NCBI GenBank assembly: GCA_029379385.1
Contig: CM055611.1
Span: forward strand, 3,534,001 to 3,598,000
DNA: 64,000 bases
Direction of reading: 5' to 3'
Source: Quillaja saponaria
Taxonomy: Eukaryota > Streptophyta > Magnoliopsida > Fabales > Quillajaceae
Part shown: piece after piece, positions 36,701 to 46,924 of the stretch
Position numbering within the stretch: position 1 is the first letter of the stretch
Layout: the number at the start of each line of letters is the position of its first letter
Notes under the pieces: generated by a model
Databases searched by the model: none
The model's input: only the letters and a program-made list of their open reading frames with translations
What the model was told of the DNA's origin: nothing
Translations under genes and position numbers: made by a program

Positions 36701-37100
36701 CCTCAAAAATACAGTGGGTAAGGATAAGATTAGCAACGCATTTCAGGTCTTTGGTGAGTTTGCTAATGGATAATAAGTTGCAAGATAAATTAGGAACCAA
36801 GAGGATAGAATCAAGAGTTATATAAGGTGAGATAATAATAAAGCCAATTCTAGATACAGTGGACAAAGTGCTATCAGCAATACAAACTTTACAATGTTTA
36901 GAGCATGCTGAATAAGGAGAAAATAAAGATATAACACCAATCATGTGATCAAAAGCTCTCAAATCAATCACCCAAGGATTGCTTTTCTTAACCTTACTAT
37001 TTAGAGCACTTGAAAATATACCTTTTTGGACTATAGTTTCTGACCTGATAACTGGTGGATTGATTTGAGCTTGATTGAACATGTTCTGAAGAAATTTCAA
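33740..37100 (-). pseudogene. Copia element 2 pol relic
   Basis: Read on the minus strand from right to left. The protease-region segment WVIDLRAFDHMIG (near 36970) corresponds to the family WI.DSGA.DHMTG, so the catalytic D-S-G motif has become D-L-R. GAG-pre-integrase and integrase follow at 36182-36559, with CHFRLGHPS and IHSDIWSP carrying the first catalytic Asp. RT pieces are at 34856-35041 (KWIFNVKYNADGS...) and 34483-34665, where the YVDD box reads FNDI. RNase H continues to about 33940, with a tail to about 33740. Stops split every domain. Not functional. Confidence 0.82.
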
Positions 37101-37314
37101 CTACTCCTTGCTAAACATAACATTTTCAGATATTGGAATAGAGGAGGCATTTAAGTACATGCTGATTTCGTAAGTCATTGTACTACTATGCAAAGATGCA
37201 AGGAAAGAAGGTGACTGGTTTACACGAAGGTCGGAGAAGAAGGCTAATGACCTGCGCCGAAGGACCAGCACTGAAGATGGGAAGCAAAGGTTCAGAGTTC
37301 TGGCTCTGATACCA

Positions 37315-37602
37315 TGAAAAAACAGAGAACTTTTTACTCTATTTTAATTCTCATTGCACAGTGGCTGAATATACATAAGAAGAAAAGTAACCTACATCCT
37401 TATTTTTAGGCCCTAATTAGGTAGCATAAAATAAGGGACTAATTACAATCAGAATCCTAGCTAATAAAAGCTAATAATAGTTGTACATGATTTGAAATAA
37501 AACTACCTAAAATACAGCTATATAATCAGAAATAAATACAACGAATCAATTAGTGTTAAATCATTAAATTTAATTGAGGGATTTACTCCCTGAAATCTTT
37601 CA
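37315..37602 (-). repeat. 5' LTR of Copia element 2
   Basis: 288 bp, partner of 33392-33684; the minus-strand PBS follows immediately at 37301-37314. Confidence 0.88.
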
Positions 37603-38540
37603 ACAAGAAACTTAGGCTTTATTTTTTCAAAATCAAATTCATATGAACTATTCTCTTAGCATTGAATTGATGGTACATAACTTAAATTAGTTTCTGTTAT
37701 GGCTGGAACAAACAAGATAGTTTTGCTTTTACTTTGACTTTTCATCATCTTATGGTTTTGTAAGAACAAAGTGAGCCACCAAGTCGTTAACAATATTGTC
37801 TTTTTGACATCTTGCATATGTGTTTGTGAATCACAATCTTAATATTTTGTTCATATTTTAGTTGCTTTGTTCAATTATTGGCCTCTTGCAAAATGGTTAT
37901 GCCTCGTTTTTGGGAGAAAGATCAGAACATCACGTATACAGCAAACCATTAGTCCAATTGCAGGAGTTCACTAACTATACAAGATCATTACAATAGGTTG
38001 CTAAAGTGACTAATACAAGAAAATAATATTCCCTAGACATGGCTTCGCTCTTCCATAAGTCATTTCGACAACAAATTGACATGAGAACCTCAAGGGACCA
38101 TATGCATTTTGATGTTGATTCAACCGCAACGGATCAAAATGGGACATGAAAAAAACCAGTTCTAAAATCATTAGTTAGTGAGAGCAGGTGACAATGGCAT
38201 GCATAAAGTACACGAAGACAATAAAAAAAATACAGCAAAGAAAGACCACAAGACACACTTGTTTGCTTACTAGATTGAACAGAAGAACAAAAATACAAAA
38301 TTTATGCATCTAATTGAATCACGCTAACCCATAAAACTAGAGCAGACAGGAGGCCTGTCAAAAGACTAGACAACACAACTTATTCTCATACAAGCAATGA
38401 TCTCACGATGATCCAACACAGACAGAAATTTAGATAAGTTACCAAAACGAAAAACAATAGACATATCTATGGAAGGAAGGCAATTTCTAGACTTTAGTGA
38501 AGAGTGGAAAATATATATATATATATATATTCAAGTTTTA
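37603..38540. other. Non-repetitive spacer, possible host transcript relic
   Basis: Continues the DNA interrupted by Copia element 2. Composition is more even than the surrounding repeats, with an intron-like acceptor (aattgcagg near 37957). No ORF or domain was recognised. A TA repeat lies at 38513-38530. Confidence 0.35.
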
Positions 38541-40958
38541 ATTATTTTAATTAACTAAACTAAATTCAAGATTTATATTTGGAAAATGAGTAGTATGTGG
38601 GTGGATGGAATTGTATTGATTTTATTGGAATTAATGTATATATAAATATATATGCATGAATGGGAATAAAGCATGCCTTTAATGTGTTTGATAAAATGGC
38701 AAAAAGAACTTGATAGTTATTTCAGTTGTGTATGGGAGATTGAATAAAAGGTTAAGGTTAAGGGTGTTCCTGAATTTGGTAAGTAGACTAGTGAAGGTGG
38801 TTATGTTGGCTTGTTGTTAAAATTTTATAGTTTAACTTGTAGTAACTTCTAAATAAGTAATATGAATTCTAGGAATTTAGGTTAGTTTTATTGATAGGAT
38901 GTGGGTTGAATGTGAATAAAAGTCTATGAACAAATATTGATTAGGAAAAAAAGTAAACGTGATAAATTGATATCATGAGAGCAAAATATTATGTGTCTTA
39001 AATAAATAGATTATGAACGAAGGATAAAGAAATGTTAGTTAAGTGGTTATTAAAGGGAAGTAAGGGCATATTTTTCAAGTTAAAGAAATTGGGTATTTTG
39101 GGACTGAATTAGTCTAGTAGTTATAAAGGAAAAATGTAACTTAGGGTCTTGGGACATTATCTGGAAAGTTTCGTAATTTGATTTGAAGTATACTTATCAT
39201 TAGAGTTATTGGACTGTGTATAGGTCCATGCAAGATTTTTAGTGAGCTTTAGTTAGTTGGGAGACTTCGAAGGGAGTTGTGGTTGGAATTAGTTTAGGAC
39301 CTCTGAATAAAAGTTGTTTTTAACATATTAAAGGATAAATCTAAAGTGGTGCAGGTCTTAACCCCATGTTGTGTGTATTTAGAAGGTGTTAGAAGTCATG
39401 ATTGTGATTTTTGGATTTGATTGTACCTATCTTGGAATAATTGATATTAAGGGGTTTTAAGAGATGAATTAGGAATAGAGTGCTAAAGATAAAATGTTCC
39501 TAACATTTTGAAAAACTAGACTAAAAAGTTTCATAATTTAATTCTGAAGTATGAGAATTCTATAAGCGTTGGAATCAGAGGTTGGTAACCAAGAATTGTA
39601 CAAGTGCCCTATTTTTGTTCATGTGAGGAATCAAGTGAATTCAAGGTTGATTTTAGGAAATGTTTCTAAATAAGAAAGATGGATAACTTCCTGAAATTAA
39701 TGTTTAAACTTGGTTTTATTAAATTTAGTTAAGTATGTAAGTTGAAAATAAACATATATTCTAAGGGATTATGAAAATGCCTAAAAAGATTAAACTATAA
39801 ATAAATACTTGAAACTTAGTAACTCTAGATTGTTGTAACTAAAAGGCCTATAACTTATAAAATGAAAAAACTAAATAATACTGGAAATATAATTACAGCT
39901 CTAGAACTACTATTGAGCCAACGACGCACGTGAACACAAGAGGGAGTAACAATTAATATCGATATACGATGAGTGAAAAAATTTTGCCTTTTGGGATGCT
40001 AGATTAATATGTGTATTTATTACGTGTACTTGAATAAATGTGATATTACAAAGTATAAGCATATCTAATGCTTAATTTGAGTTATTTGAAAAATGTTTGA
40101 TATGTGAAATTGTGGTTGATATGGGCCAATGAAATGAGTTTTTCTCCGAAATGATTTTTACATCTAAAATTGAAATTCAAGTGCACCTAGGATGTTTTAA
40201 GACATTCTGATATGAGATATTATGATTTTGATAAGTTTTTAAAAACAAGAAAAATTGAATGTTCAGCATCGGTAGGATGGATTGTGTACGAAGAATAACT
40301 GTTATGTGAGCGCGCAAATGTCCAGTGGGGGGGTGATATTTGTTATGCAAGACCGAGTTACTCAGTTGGCTCTTTGTTTGACTTATATGCTTTGATTGTT
40401 TTGATTGAATAATACAGAGTGCTATTTGAACTATATTTGTTAAGCTTATGTTTTTGTAATCGTGTACGTGTAACCTTAGTGTTTTGAATTTATGATATAT
40501 TGATATTAATTGACTATACACTATTGAGTCTATAGGACTCATCCCTCATTTGTTGATATATTTTTAGTAATAGGATTTCAAGGGACAACAGTTATCAATA
40601 TTGGACTTGTCAAGTATTTGGTGGTAGGGTATATTCAGAATCTCATACTTGAAGTCAATGATAAAAGTTTACTGTCGCACTAGAGATGTGGGGTGTCTGG
40701 TATTATGTTATGTAATATTCTAGTTATTTGTTCCAAAAAGAGCTCCTTGTGATCTTTGTTGTTGTTATTATTATATAAAAATAGGAATATATGTTATTTA
40801 TAGTATATGGGCATGTTTCACTTTACGGGAAACTTTTGCCGAAATGTTTAGTAAGTTGATATATGTTTCAGTAAACAAATGTTTATAGTTAACTTATTTT
40901 CTTATAAAATTTACTTTTATTTTTTAATTAAGTCAAGATGCTTCTGTGAGGAGTGTAA
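38541..40958 (+). repeat. Long LTR family R1, copy upstream of defensin-like locus 5
   Basis: Matches the minus strand of the solo LTR at 1189-4767 over most of its length. The best block is 39460-39545 against 2546-2640 inverted, and the 3' part around 40300-40900 against 1343-2010 inverted. The left boundary is approximate. The right end, near gaggagtgtaata, corresponds to the ...gtgtgaca end of the solo LTR and abuts the ATG at 40962. Confidence 0.6.
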
Positions 40959-40961
40959 TAA

Positions 40962-41031
40962 ATGGCTGGCAGCATTTCTCAGTTTTTTTCTCTTATTCTA
41001 TGTATTATTTTTCTTTTGACTTCATCCTCTG
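40962..41031 (+). pseudogene. Defensin-like locus 5: orphan signal-peptide exon
   Basis: Seventy bases, intact in frame, encoding a signal peptide (MAGSISQFFSLILCIIFLL) followed by Thr-Ser-Ser-Ser and ending in phase 1 at a gtaatc donor. No mature-peptide exon follows. The DNA after 41040 matches 51905 onwards, which lies beyond exon 2 of locus 9, so exon 2 was deleted here. Its upstream region is the R1 LTR, not the conserved family promoter. Confidence 0.65.
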
Positions 41032-41039
41032 GTAATCAA

Positions 41040-42425
41040 CATCGATCCCTTAATCTAGATTTTGTCAAAGTTAGCATTCCCATAAACTTCTTGAAAAATG
41101 CTTTTAACCTGATGTACTCTTTAAGTTGTCTTGATCTCATTTTCTAATAAGATAACTTCGTCCATTTTTCTTAATCAAGATTCTCTCAACACTTGTCAAT
41201 CCGCAATTGACATAATTGGGGTGCTTCTTATTGATTCTTGCGGACATAATCGGGGTGCTTCTTGTTGATTCAAGTAATTCCAGATACCAGATTTTTTACA
41301 ACAACATCTATTGTGTTTCTTTCGTGGTTGTTGCAGTGGTATTCAGGATCGTCATATACCTTATTTCTGATACCACTGTTGGAAGCTCTGATTATGTTAT
41401 TTAGGATAAGAGAGAATTGAGAACAAAAAAATTTATTCTTCGTAAAATGGCACACACTTATATTTTATTTGACACACAATTGTTATTTACAGCTGGCACA
41501 CTTTACAATTGATTGAGAACCACCATTTATCCTAATAAGATTACAATCAGAAATAAAGTTAAACTCTCTCAAGATAAAAACCTGAAGTAATGCAATATCA
41601 ATGGAAGCAAAACTCTAAGAGATAATCTTATCACTAAATAAGATAAATCCTAAAAGTTAAATCAACATGATAATTATCCAAAATACAGATTAATAATCAA
41701 CAAATTCAAGCTGCATCTCTTTCATATTAACCATTCAACTAACACTTGCACCTCTATCTTAATTTATTAATAAAAAAGTAAAGAATGAATAATTGATTTA
41801 TTGTCAGTATAAAGAATTCACTATCGATAAGCAAGATTATAACATATCAGCATATTTGATCAAAAACAAGAGTGGTGATTCATATTAAAGAATAAAAACA
41901 CATGATATATACATTTTTTTGACATTGTTAGAACTTCTTACATTGACAATTAAGAGGTTGTGAAGATAATAATATTGATCGTGGAAACTAACAATTAATT
42001 GAAAAAAAAAAACCTTACAAATCTTGGAAATGTATTCTCTATATCTGGAAAAAAATAACTTTTATTAAAATAAAAAAACAAAGAGAAGCCTAGTCACATG
42101 CATGTATTTACGCACATACTGAATGACTTTTTTTAAAAGTATAAAGTTATCATTTAAAGTTTTTTAGCCCTATTTAAAAGAAAAAAAAAAAAGAAGAAGA
42201 GTAGTGTGTGAGTGAAAAAGATGTGTGTAGTTATTAAGAGATAAAATATGAAGGGGTTGTAGTTAGTATGTGAGTGTTTGGAGATAATGGATAGTTATTA
42301 AGAGAGAAAAATTAATTTTTAGTTAATTTAATTATTAATATTAATTAATTTATACTATTCTAAAATAAGAGACTATAAGAATTGTTTGAACTTTTAAAAT
42401 AATATACCACATACAAAAAATTTTC
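41040..42425. repeat. Tandem-unit spacer, duplicated at 51905-53355
   Basis: Shared landmarks: ccttaatc.agattttgtcaaagtt, the doubled ataat.ggggtgcttctt motif, the ggttgttgcagtggtattcaggatcgtc block and the long AT-rich tail with ttttagccctatttaaaag. The short ORFs in it (41216, 52122) are conserved only as far as the DNA is and have no recognisable domain. Confidence 0.7.
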
Positions 42426-42430
42426 TCAAT

Positions 42431-42505
42431 GATCAAATGGCTCTAACTGCAATCAAGTGTGAATTGCTAAGGTTTTCAGCCTGTGTGTGTCGCCACACAA
42501 TAAGG
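42431..42505 (+). pseudogene. Defensin-like exon-2 remnant (unit 1)
   Basis: Contains gatcaaatggctctaactgc followed by aatcaagtgtgaattgctaagg, matching the C-x5-C-N-x2-C region of the mature-peptide exon. Then it breaks into a conserved non-coding tail (tgtgtgtgtcgccacacaataaggtac). Only about 45 bases of coding similarity remain. Sister remnants are at 46783 and 53361. Confidence 0.55.
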
Positions 42506-42909
42506 TACATTTGGTCTTTTTTAACTAACAAATTGCTAAGGTTGAAAATGAAATGATGTGGTTTTAACTTATACTGGAATGAACACCTCTGTCAATTAAC
42601 TTTAATAATTTATTAATTAAATAGCACAAAAGAATTATTTGCTTTTAAATTATATAAGAATGTGATCTTAGTAATTCATTAATTGCGTAACATAAAAGCA
42701 TAGTGATCAAAGACGACAATATAAATACTATAATAATTTTTATATAGGTTTGTTTAAGGAGTGCTTTAATATCTTTAGTGTACTCATTAAGATAATATAT
42801 AGAGAAAATCTATAACATTTATTAAGTGATTGATTGTGATTTCATTTATTTAATTCATATGTTATTAGTTTAAATTTCAAAATCTGTATTTAATTTGTTG
42901 CCCTTTAAA

Positions 42910-43018
42910 AACTATAATCTAGATTATAAAAGGATGCCATTGAGATTATTTTATATTATCCATCCTCCACCTCCAAGAGAAAAGAAGAGACATAGATCAA
43001 ACCATCCCAATTCGCAGA
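42910..43018 (+). promoter_or_regulatory. Core promoter and 5' leader of defensin-like gene 6
   Basis: The TATA box tataaaa at 42925-42931 lies 94 bp before the ATG. It is followed by gatgccattgagattattt and the purine-rich leader gagaaaagaagagacatag. The same block precedes the genes at 48238 and 54529 and the disrupted gene at 12812. Confidence 0.65.
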
Positions 43019-43598
43019 ATGACTAGAAGCAATTTTCAACACTTTCTTTTGGCGATTTTATGCATTGTTTTTCTTTTTACTTCAGCCTCAGGTAATTAAT
43101 CACCATAGTATCTCAACATAAATAATATTTGATTGTTTGGTGTGTGTTTTCTAAGTTTTGAAATTCAAAATATAGTGAATGCAATAAGGTTTTCCACATC
43201 TTCACTCCGTAATGTTTTTGAATGAGATCTTGTTTGATTGATAAAATTTGTCATTGTTTCTTATAAAAAATATTCATAGTCAACTTATTAAATAACATTT
43301 TAAGAACTCATGATTCAAACACTTCAGTTTTTTTTTATTAAATTAAGATCTCATCCGTATTTTCATTAACTTGAATTACGGAATACATTAATTTTCTTTT
43401 ACTGAATAATTCTAATATGATGAGATGTGAATTTCAGGGGCTGGTACTGTTGTCCCACCGGATGTGGTTTCCGTGGGGCCTTGCTCAAGTACACCAAGCT
43501 GCAATAGACTTTGCATTGATCTGGATTTCCATAAAGGAGGCTACTGCCTTCCTAAAAAAGGGTTTAAAGAACATATATGTTTCTGCTTCAACAATTGA
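43019..43598 (+). CDS. Defensin-like secreted cysteine-rich peptide, gene 6 (6-Cys type)
   Basis: Two exons, 43019-43091 and 43438-43598, joined in phase 1 (gtaatt...ttcag), give 77 residues. Residues 1-24 form a signal peptide with hydrophobic core LLAILCIVFLF ending in SAS. The mature part has six cysteines spaced C-x5-C-x3-C-x10-C-x10-C-x-C. It includes C-x3-C, a GGYC (gamma-core-like GxC) and a terminal C-F-C, the signature of the CS-alpha-beta fold of plant defensin-like (DEFL/LCR) peptides. These are secreted peptides used in defence or reproductive signalling; the role here is unknown. An aataaa-containing 3' region follows at about 43625. The ORF 43417-43602 in another frame is a shadow. 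Splicing is inferred from relatives, not shown by transcripts. Confidence 0.85.
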
Positions 43599-43999
43599 GT
43601 AGTGTACTCCTTATAATATAATGAAAAATAAAACTTTTGTGATCCTTCTCCTCTGGTATTTCACCCTAATTTTATTTTACCCCTATGCAATAATATTCAA
43701 GTAGGTTGTAACATTATGAAAATTTGTCACCAATCACAAAATATGAAACTGATTTTTATTTTTTTTTTTTAATTTGGAAAAATATTGGATAGATGTAAAT
43801 GGTCAAGTTTCACAAAAGTATAATTTACAATAATACAGTTAAAATATAATTTGAGATTTATAAGATGAATAATTATTATTGGAAAATAACTATACAATTG
43901 AATTACATTAACTACTATTAGTATTACAACTGTATTATCTAAGACGAAAGGTTTCATACTACTTAAAAGTAAATGAGCCTCTTTTCTTATTTACTATTT

Positions 44000-45225
44000 A
44001 TTAGTTTTTAAGAATGAGACTCCAATAAGATCTATTCACTTGTGAGGCGGTGTAATGTTCTTACTCCCCACAAACCAAGCTTTGCAAAGTGTTTGGTCAA
44101 CCTTTCACTTCAAAAAATTACAATATTCTAATTTCCTCGGCATACTTGAAAATTTTGGGAATGACAATTCTGGTTTTTTTTATTTATTCCTCATTTTACA
44201 ATAGCACATGCTAAATACATTGTAAAATTATCCCAAACCCTCAACAACATCCATTTAGCTCCCAAAACCCTCAATATCATTACATTACAAAACATATATA
44301 TAAAGTAAGTTTATTCCAATAGAAAAACCCAATAAAAGTTCAAGATAAATTGAAAACCTAACTTATTGTCTAATTTTGAAAACACATAAAAGCAAAAGCC
44401 AAACTTATTGCTTAATGTTAAAAAAAATGCAATGGTAGAAATCTAATACCTAATCACGACCAAAACGCTTGCGTTCTCATTCTTTGCATCATCTGCTCCA
44501 TTATAGCCAACATCCTATTAAACACACACATATATATATATATATACACACATGTATATATATGTATACTAAGTGATTAACTATAATAAATTCATTTATT
44601 TAATTAAAACAAAAACAAATTTGAAAACAACTTACATGTTTCTGTGGAGCAATAGGAGGAGCTGCACTAGACGAGTTCAAGAGTTGCTGCACTCATCAGA
44701 TTGCTTCCGTGATAGAGGATTGAATTTGGTTTGTGTTAGCCTCTGCTATGTCTGTGCAAGTGCAGCTCACACTTGATCTGTCACCAACACCTTCTACATT
44801 ATACTTAGCAGTGACTCATATGTCAAGTGGATGCAGAGGTGGGCGTGGAGAGAAGTAGTCGATCGGTATAAAGATCACTGACCTAGAGGGTCAATCCTCT
44901 AGTTATCGGCAATGGGCTCTGGTGGGCTTTCGTGACCATTCATGACCCAAGCCCATTCAAATGCATATTTTTTGTTTTAAAAATTCTAGAAGGTATAATA
45001 AGGATAAATATTTCTTCCTTATTTTTACTTTTTGAGTTGACTAGTGATATAATATTAGGTTAGAGATGATATTATTTGTGATATACTGTATTTTTTAGAT
45101 TAATATTTGGTAAATTAGAGTACTGAATATGAGTTTATTGATTTTCAAAATAATTCAAATGGTGAGATAGTAAATAATGTTATCATACAATGCATCCTTT
45201 TAGATTCACCAATGAGAAGTGGGAT
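44000..45225. other. Spacer between cluster units
   Basis: 43960-44095 resembles 49270-49330 and 49530-49650 (around tcactacttataaataaataag and the gtgag.ctccaa.a.gatctattcac phrase). A TA/CA repeat lies at 44524-44570. The 67-codon ORF at 44573-44776 has no recognisable domain. Confidence 0.4.
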
Positions 45226-45229
45226 CGCT

Positions 45230-45475
45230 TCTACTGAAATTGAAACTTGTCTCAAAGGTACTTATGAAATTTTAAAAGTGATAATAAGACCATGAATGTG
45301 TGGGATGTAGAATTCAAAGGCTAGTCCATCCAAGCTAGGATTAAGAAATTTATGAAAATTTTACTCTCCACGATCTCTCCCGAATGAGATTCGAATCCAG
45401 GTAGTCAATAAAGAGAGCATAACTTTTTGACTATTAGATCAATCGCTTGGGGGTGTAATCAACATATTTAAAATT
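45230..45475 (-). repeat. SINE-like repeat copy
   Basis: On the minus strand it begins near 45463 with a box-A-like gatctaatagtcaaaaag and a box-B-like ggattcgaatctc about 35 bp on. Copies are at 56000-56205 (same orientation) and partially at 32000-32360. Confidence 0.5.
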
Positions 45476-45544
45476 GAACTACTACTTTCTGATATTTTCA
45501 AATGCAAATTAGAACTTATTGCATAACTAACTAGGAGATAAATG

Positions 45545-45860
45545 GAAATTCAGCCATACTAATTAAGAAAGAAATCCCATATAATTGATGCCAACGGGTT
45601 TAGTTTTAAATTATATAAGGATTTGACCCATCTTTCTTTTTTTATATTTTCATTCATTCACCAAGAAGACAAGATATAGTCAATTTTAACAAATAATTTT
45701 TTTTGTAATGTTACAAATATAAGGATTTTTTGATGTTTACAAATTCATAGTAATTAGTTTGTATAATATTATATTGGCCATGAATTTCCCTAAAGGAGGT
45801 TTCTGCATGCCTCCTTGTATTGGTTCACACGTTGATGAATGCTGCTGCATTAATAATTGA
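45545..45860 (+). pseudogene. Defensin-like locus 7 (internal deletion)
   Basis: The leader is the same as in loci 4 and 11 (caacgggtttagttttaaatt, tatataagg, ccaagaagacaagatatagtc) and runs to about 45680. It joins AT-rich intron-like DNA and then the last 28 codons of exon 2 (about 45774-45860, ending TGA). These codons read FPKGGFCMP, an extra Cys, and ECCCINN. The start codon, the signal peptide and the first half of the mature peptide are missing. It is the 8-Cys type and a close relative of locus 11. Confidence 0.7.
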
Positions 45861-46782
45861 TTTGTATATATACATATATATCCATATTATACTAAAAGTG
45901 ATATTCTTATTGTAACTTTTGATTTTTAGTAATCTTTTTAATATTAAAATTTCATAAATAAAAAAGAGAATAAAATAACATATTTTAAGAAAAATTAAAA
46001 ACAAATAAATTTAAAAATTATCCTCTTCCACCATCTAATACTAATTCCTCATTTATCTCTATACAACAATAAAAAAAAAATTAATAATATATCATAATAA
46101 CTACCTACATTTTCATCTTCTCACTATCTTACTGATTCATTTATTAAAAAATCAAATATATTAAAGTACCTAGTAATATTTTTAGCAATTAATTAATAAA
46201 ATATTATATTTTACTTAAAAATAAACATATGCGTACGTGCGATGAGACTAGTATACAGTATATATGTTTCTTTTATATATAATTCAAATAAACCTTTTAT
46301 CCATGCATTAAAATATACAAGACGGTTACAACAATGAGTAAAGGAATTCGAATCTAAAATCACAAATTCTAGTAGCATCTCAATGATATTAACCATTTCA
46401 ACTGACACTTGCACCTCTACCTTAACTTATTAATTAAAAGTAAAGAGTAAATATTTGATTTACTGTTAGTGTAAATAACTCTATACTATCGATAAATAAG
46501 ATTATGACACATTAGTCTATTTTATTAAAATTAAAAATAGTAATTGTTATTAAAAACATATGAATTTTTTTTATTGACATTCTAAAAGTCTCTTACACTG
46601 AAAGCTAATAGGTTGTGAAGATAATAATATTGATTATGGAAATAACAATTAATTGAAAAAAATAATTGACATTACAAATCTTGAAAATGTAAAGTCTATA
46701 TCAAGAGAAAAAACTTTTCTCAAAATAAAAAACAAATAGAAGCATATATTATATCTATACCACATACAAAAAGTTTTCTCAA

Positions 46783-46910
46783 TGCTCAAATGGCTCAAAC
46801 TGCAATCAAGTGTGCATTGCTGAAGGCTTCCCCTAGCGGAGGCTACTCTATATGGATTTTAGTAAACCACAATTGCTCCACCGTTGCTGCCTGTGTATGT
46901 CGCCAAACAT
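46783..46910 (+). pseudogene. Defensin-like exon-2 remnant (unit 2)
   Basis: Longest of the three exon-2 remnants. It reads C-SNGS-NC-NQVC-IAEGFP, with the family spacing C-x5-C-x3-C, then hits a TAG stop where GGYC should follow. The next frame continues with the ggaggctac block. It has no nearby signal-peptide exon of its own. The downstream tail ctgtgtatgtcgcc is shared with 42490, 53415 and, in part, 63788. Confidence 0.6.
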
Positions 46911-46924
46911 TAAGGTACATTTTG

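Larger units (their letters stand above)
33392..37602 (-). mobile_element. Ty1/Copia LTR retrotransposon 2 (gag-deleted)
   Basis: Two direct LTRs of about 290 bp (33392-33684 and 37315-37602) begin TGAAAAAAC and end TTCA. On the minus strand the primer-binding site tggtatcagagcca lies at 37301-37314, directly inside the right-hand (5') LTR. Flanks read ACAGG on the left and ACAAG on the right, a plausible target duplication with one mutation. Only about 215 bp separate the PBS from protease-region sequence, so the gag gene has been lost. Pol relics run from about 37100 down to 33740. Confidence 0.88.

Noticed and set aside
41216..41404. Conserved small ORF, also at 52122-52385
   Set aside because: The two copies are in duplicated DNA. 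One extends and the other stops early, no domain is recognisable, and no start or splice context is conserved.
42431..42505. Treating the exon-2 remnant as the second exon of locus 5
   Set aside because: Unit comparison shows the true exon 2 of locus 5 was lost at about 41040. The remnant belongs to a separate lineage, present also in units that keep their own exon 2 (locus 9).
43417..43602. A 61-codon ORF over exon 2 of gene 6 (and its twin at 55048-55230)
   Set aside because: It is in a different frame from the cysteine-rich reading, begins inside the intron and lacks the family cysteines. It persists in both copies only because the DNA is duplicated.
44573..44776. A 67-codon ORF with several cysteines
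   Set aside because: The cysteine spacing does not fit the defensin-like pattern, there is no signal peptide, and the DNA shows no similarity to the other loci.
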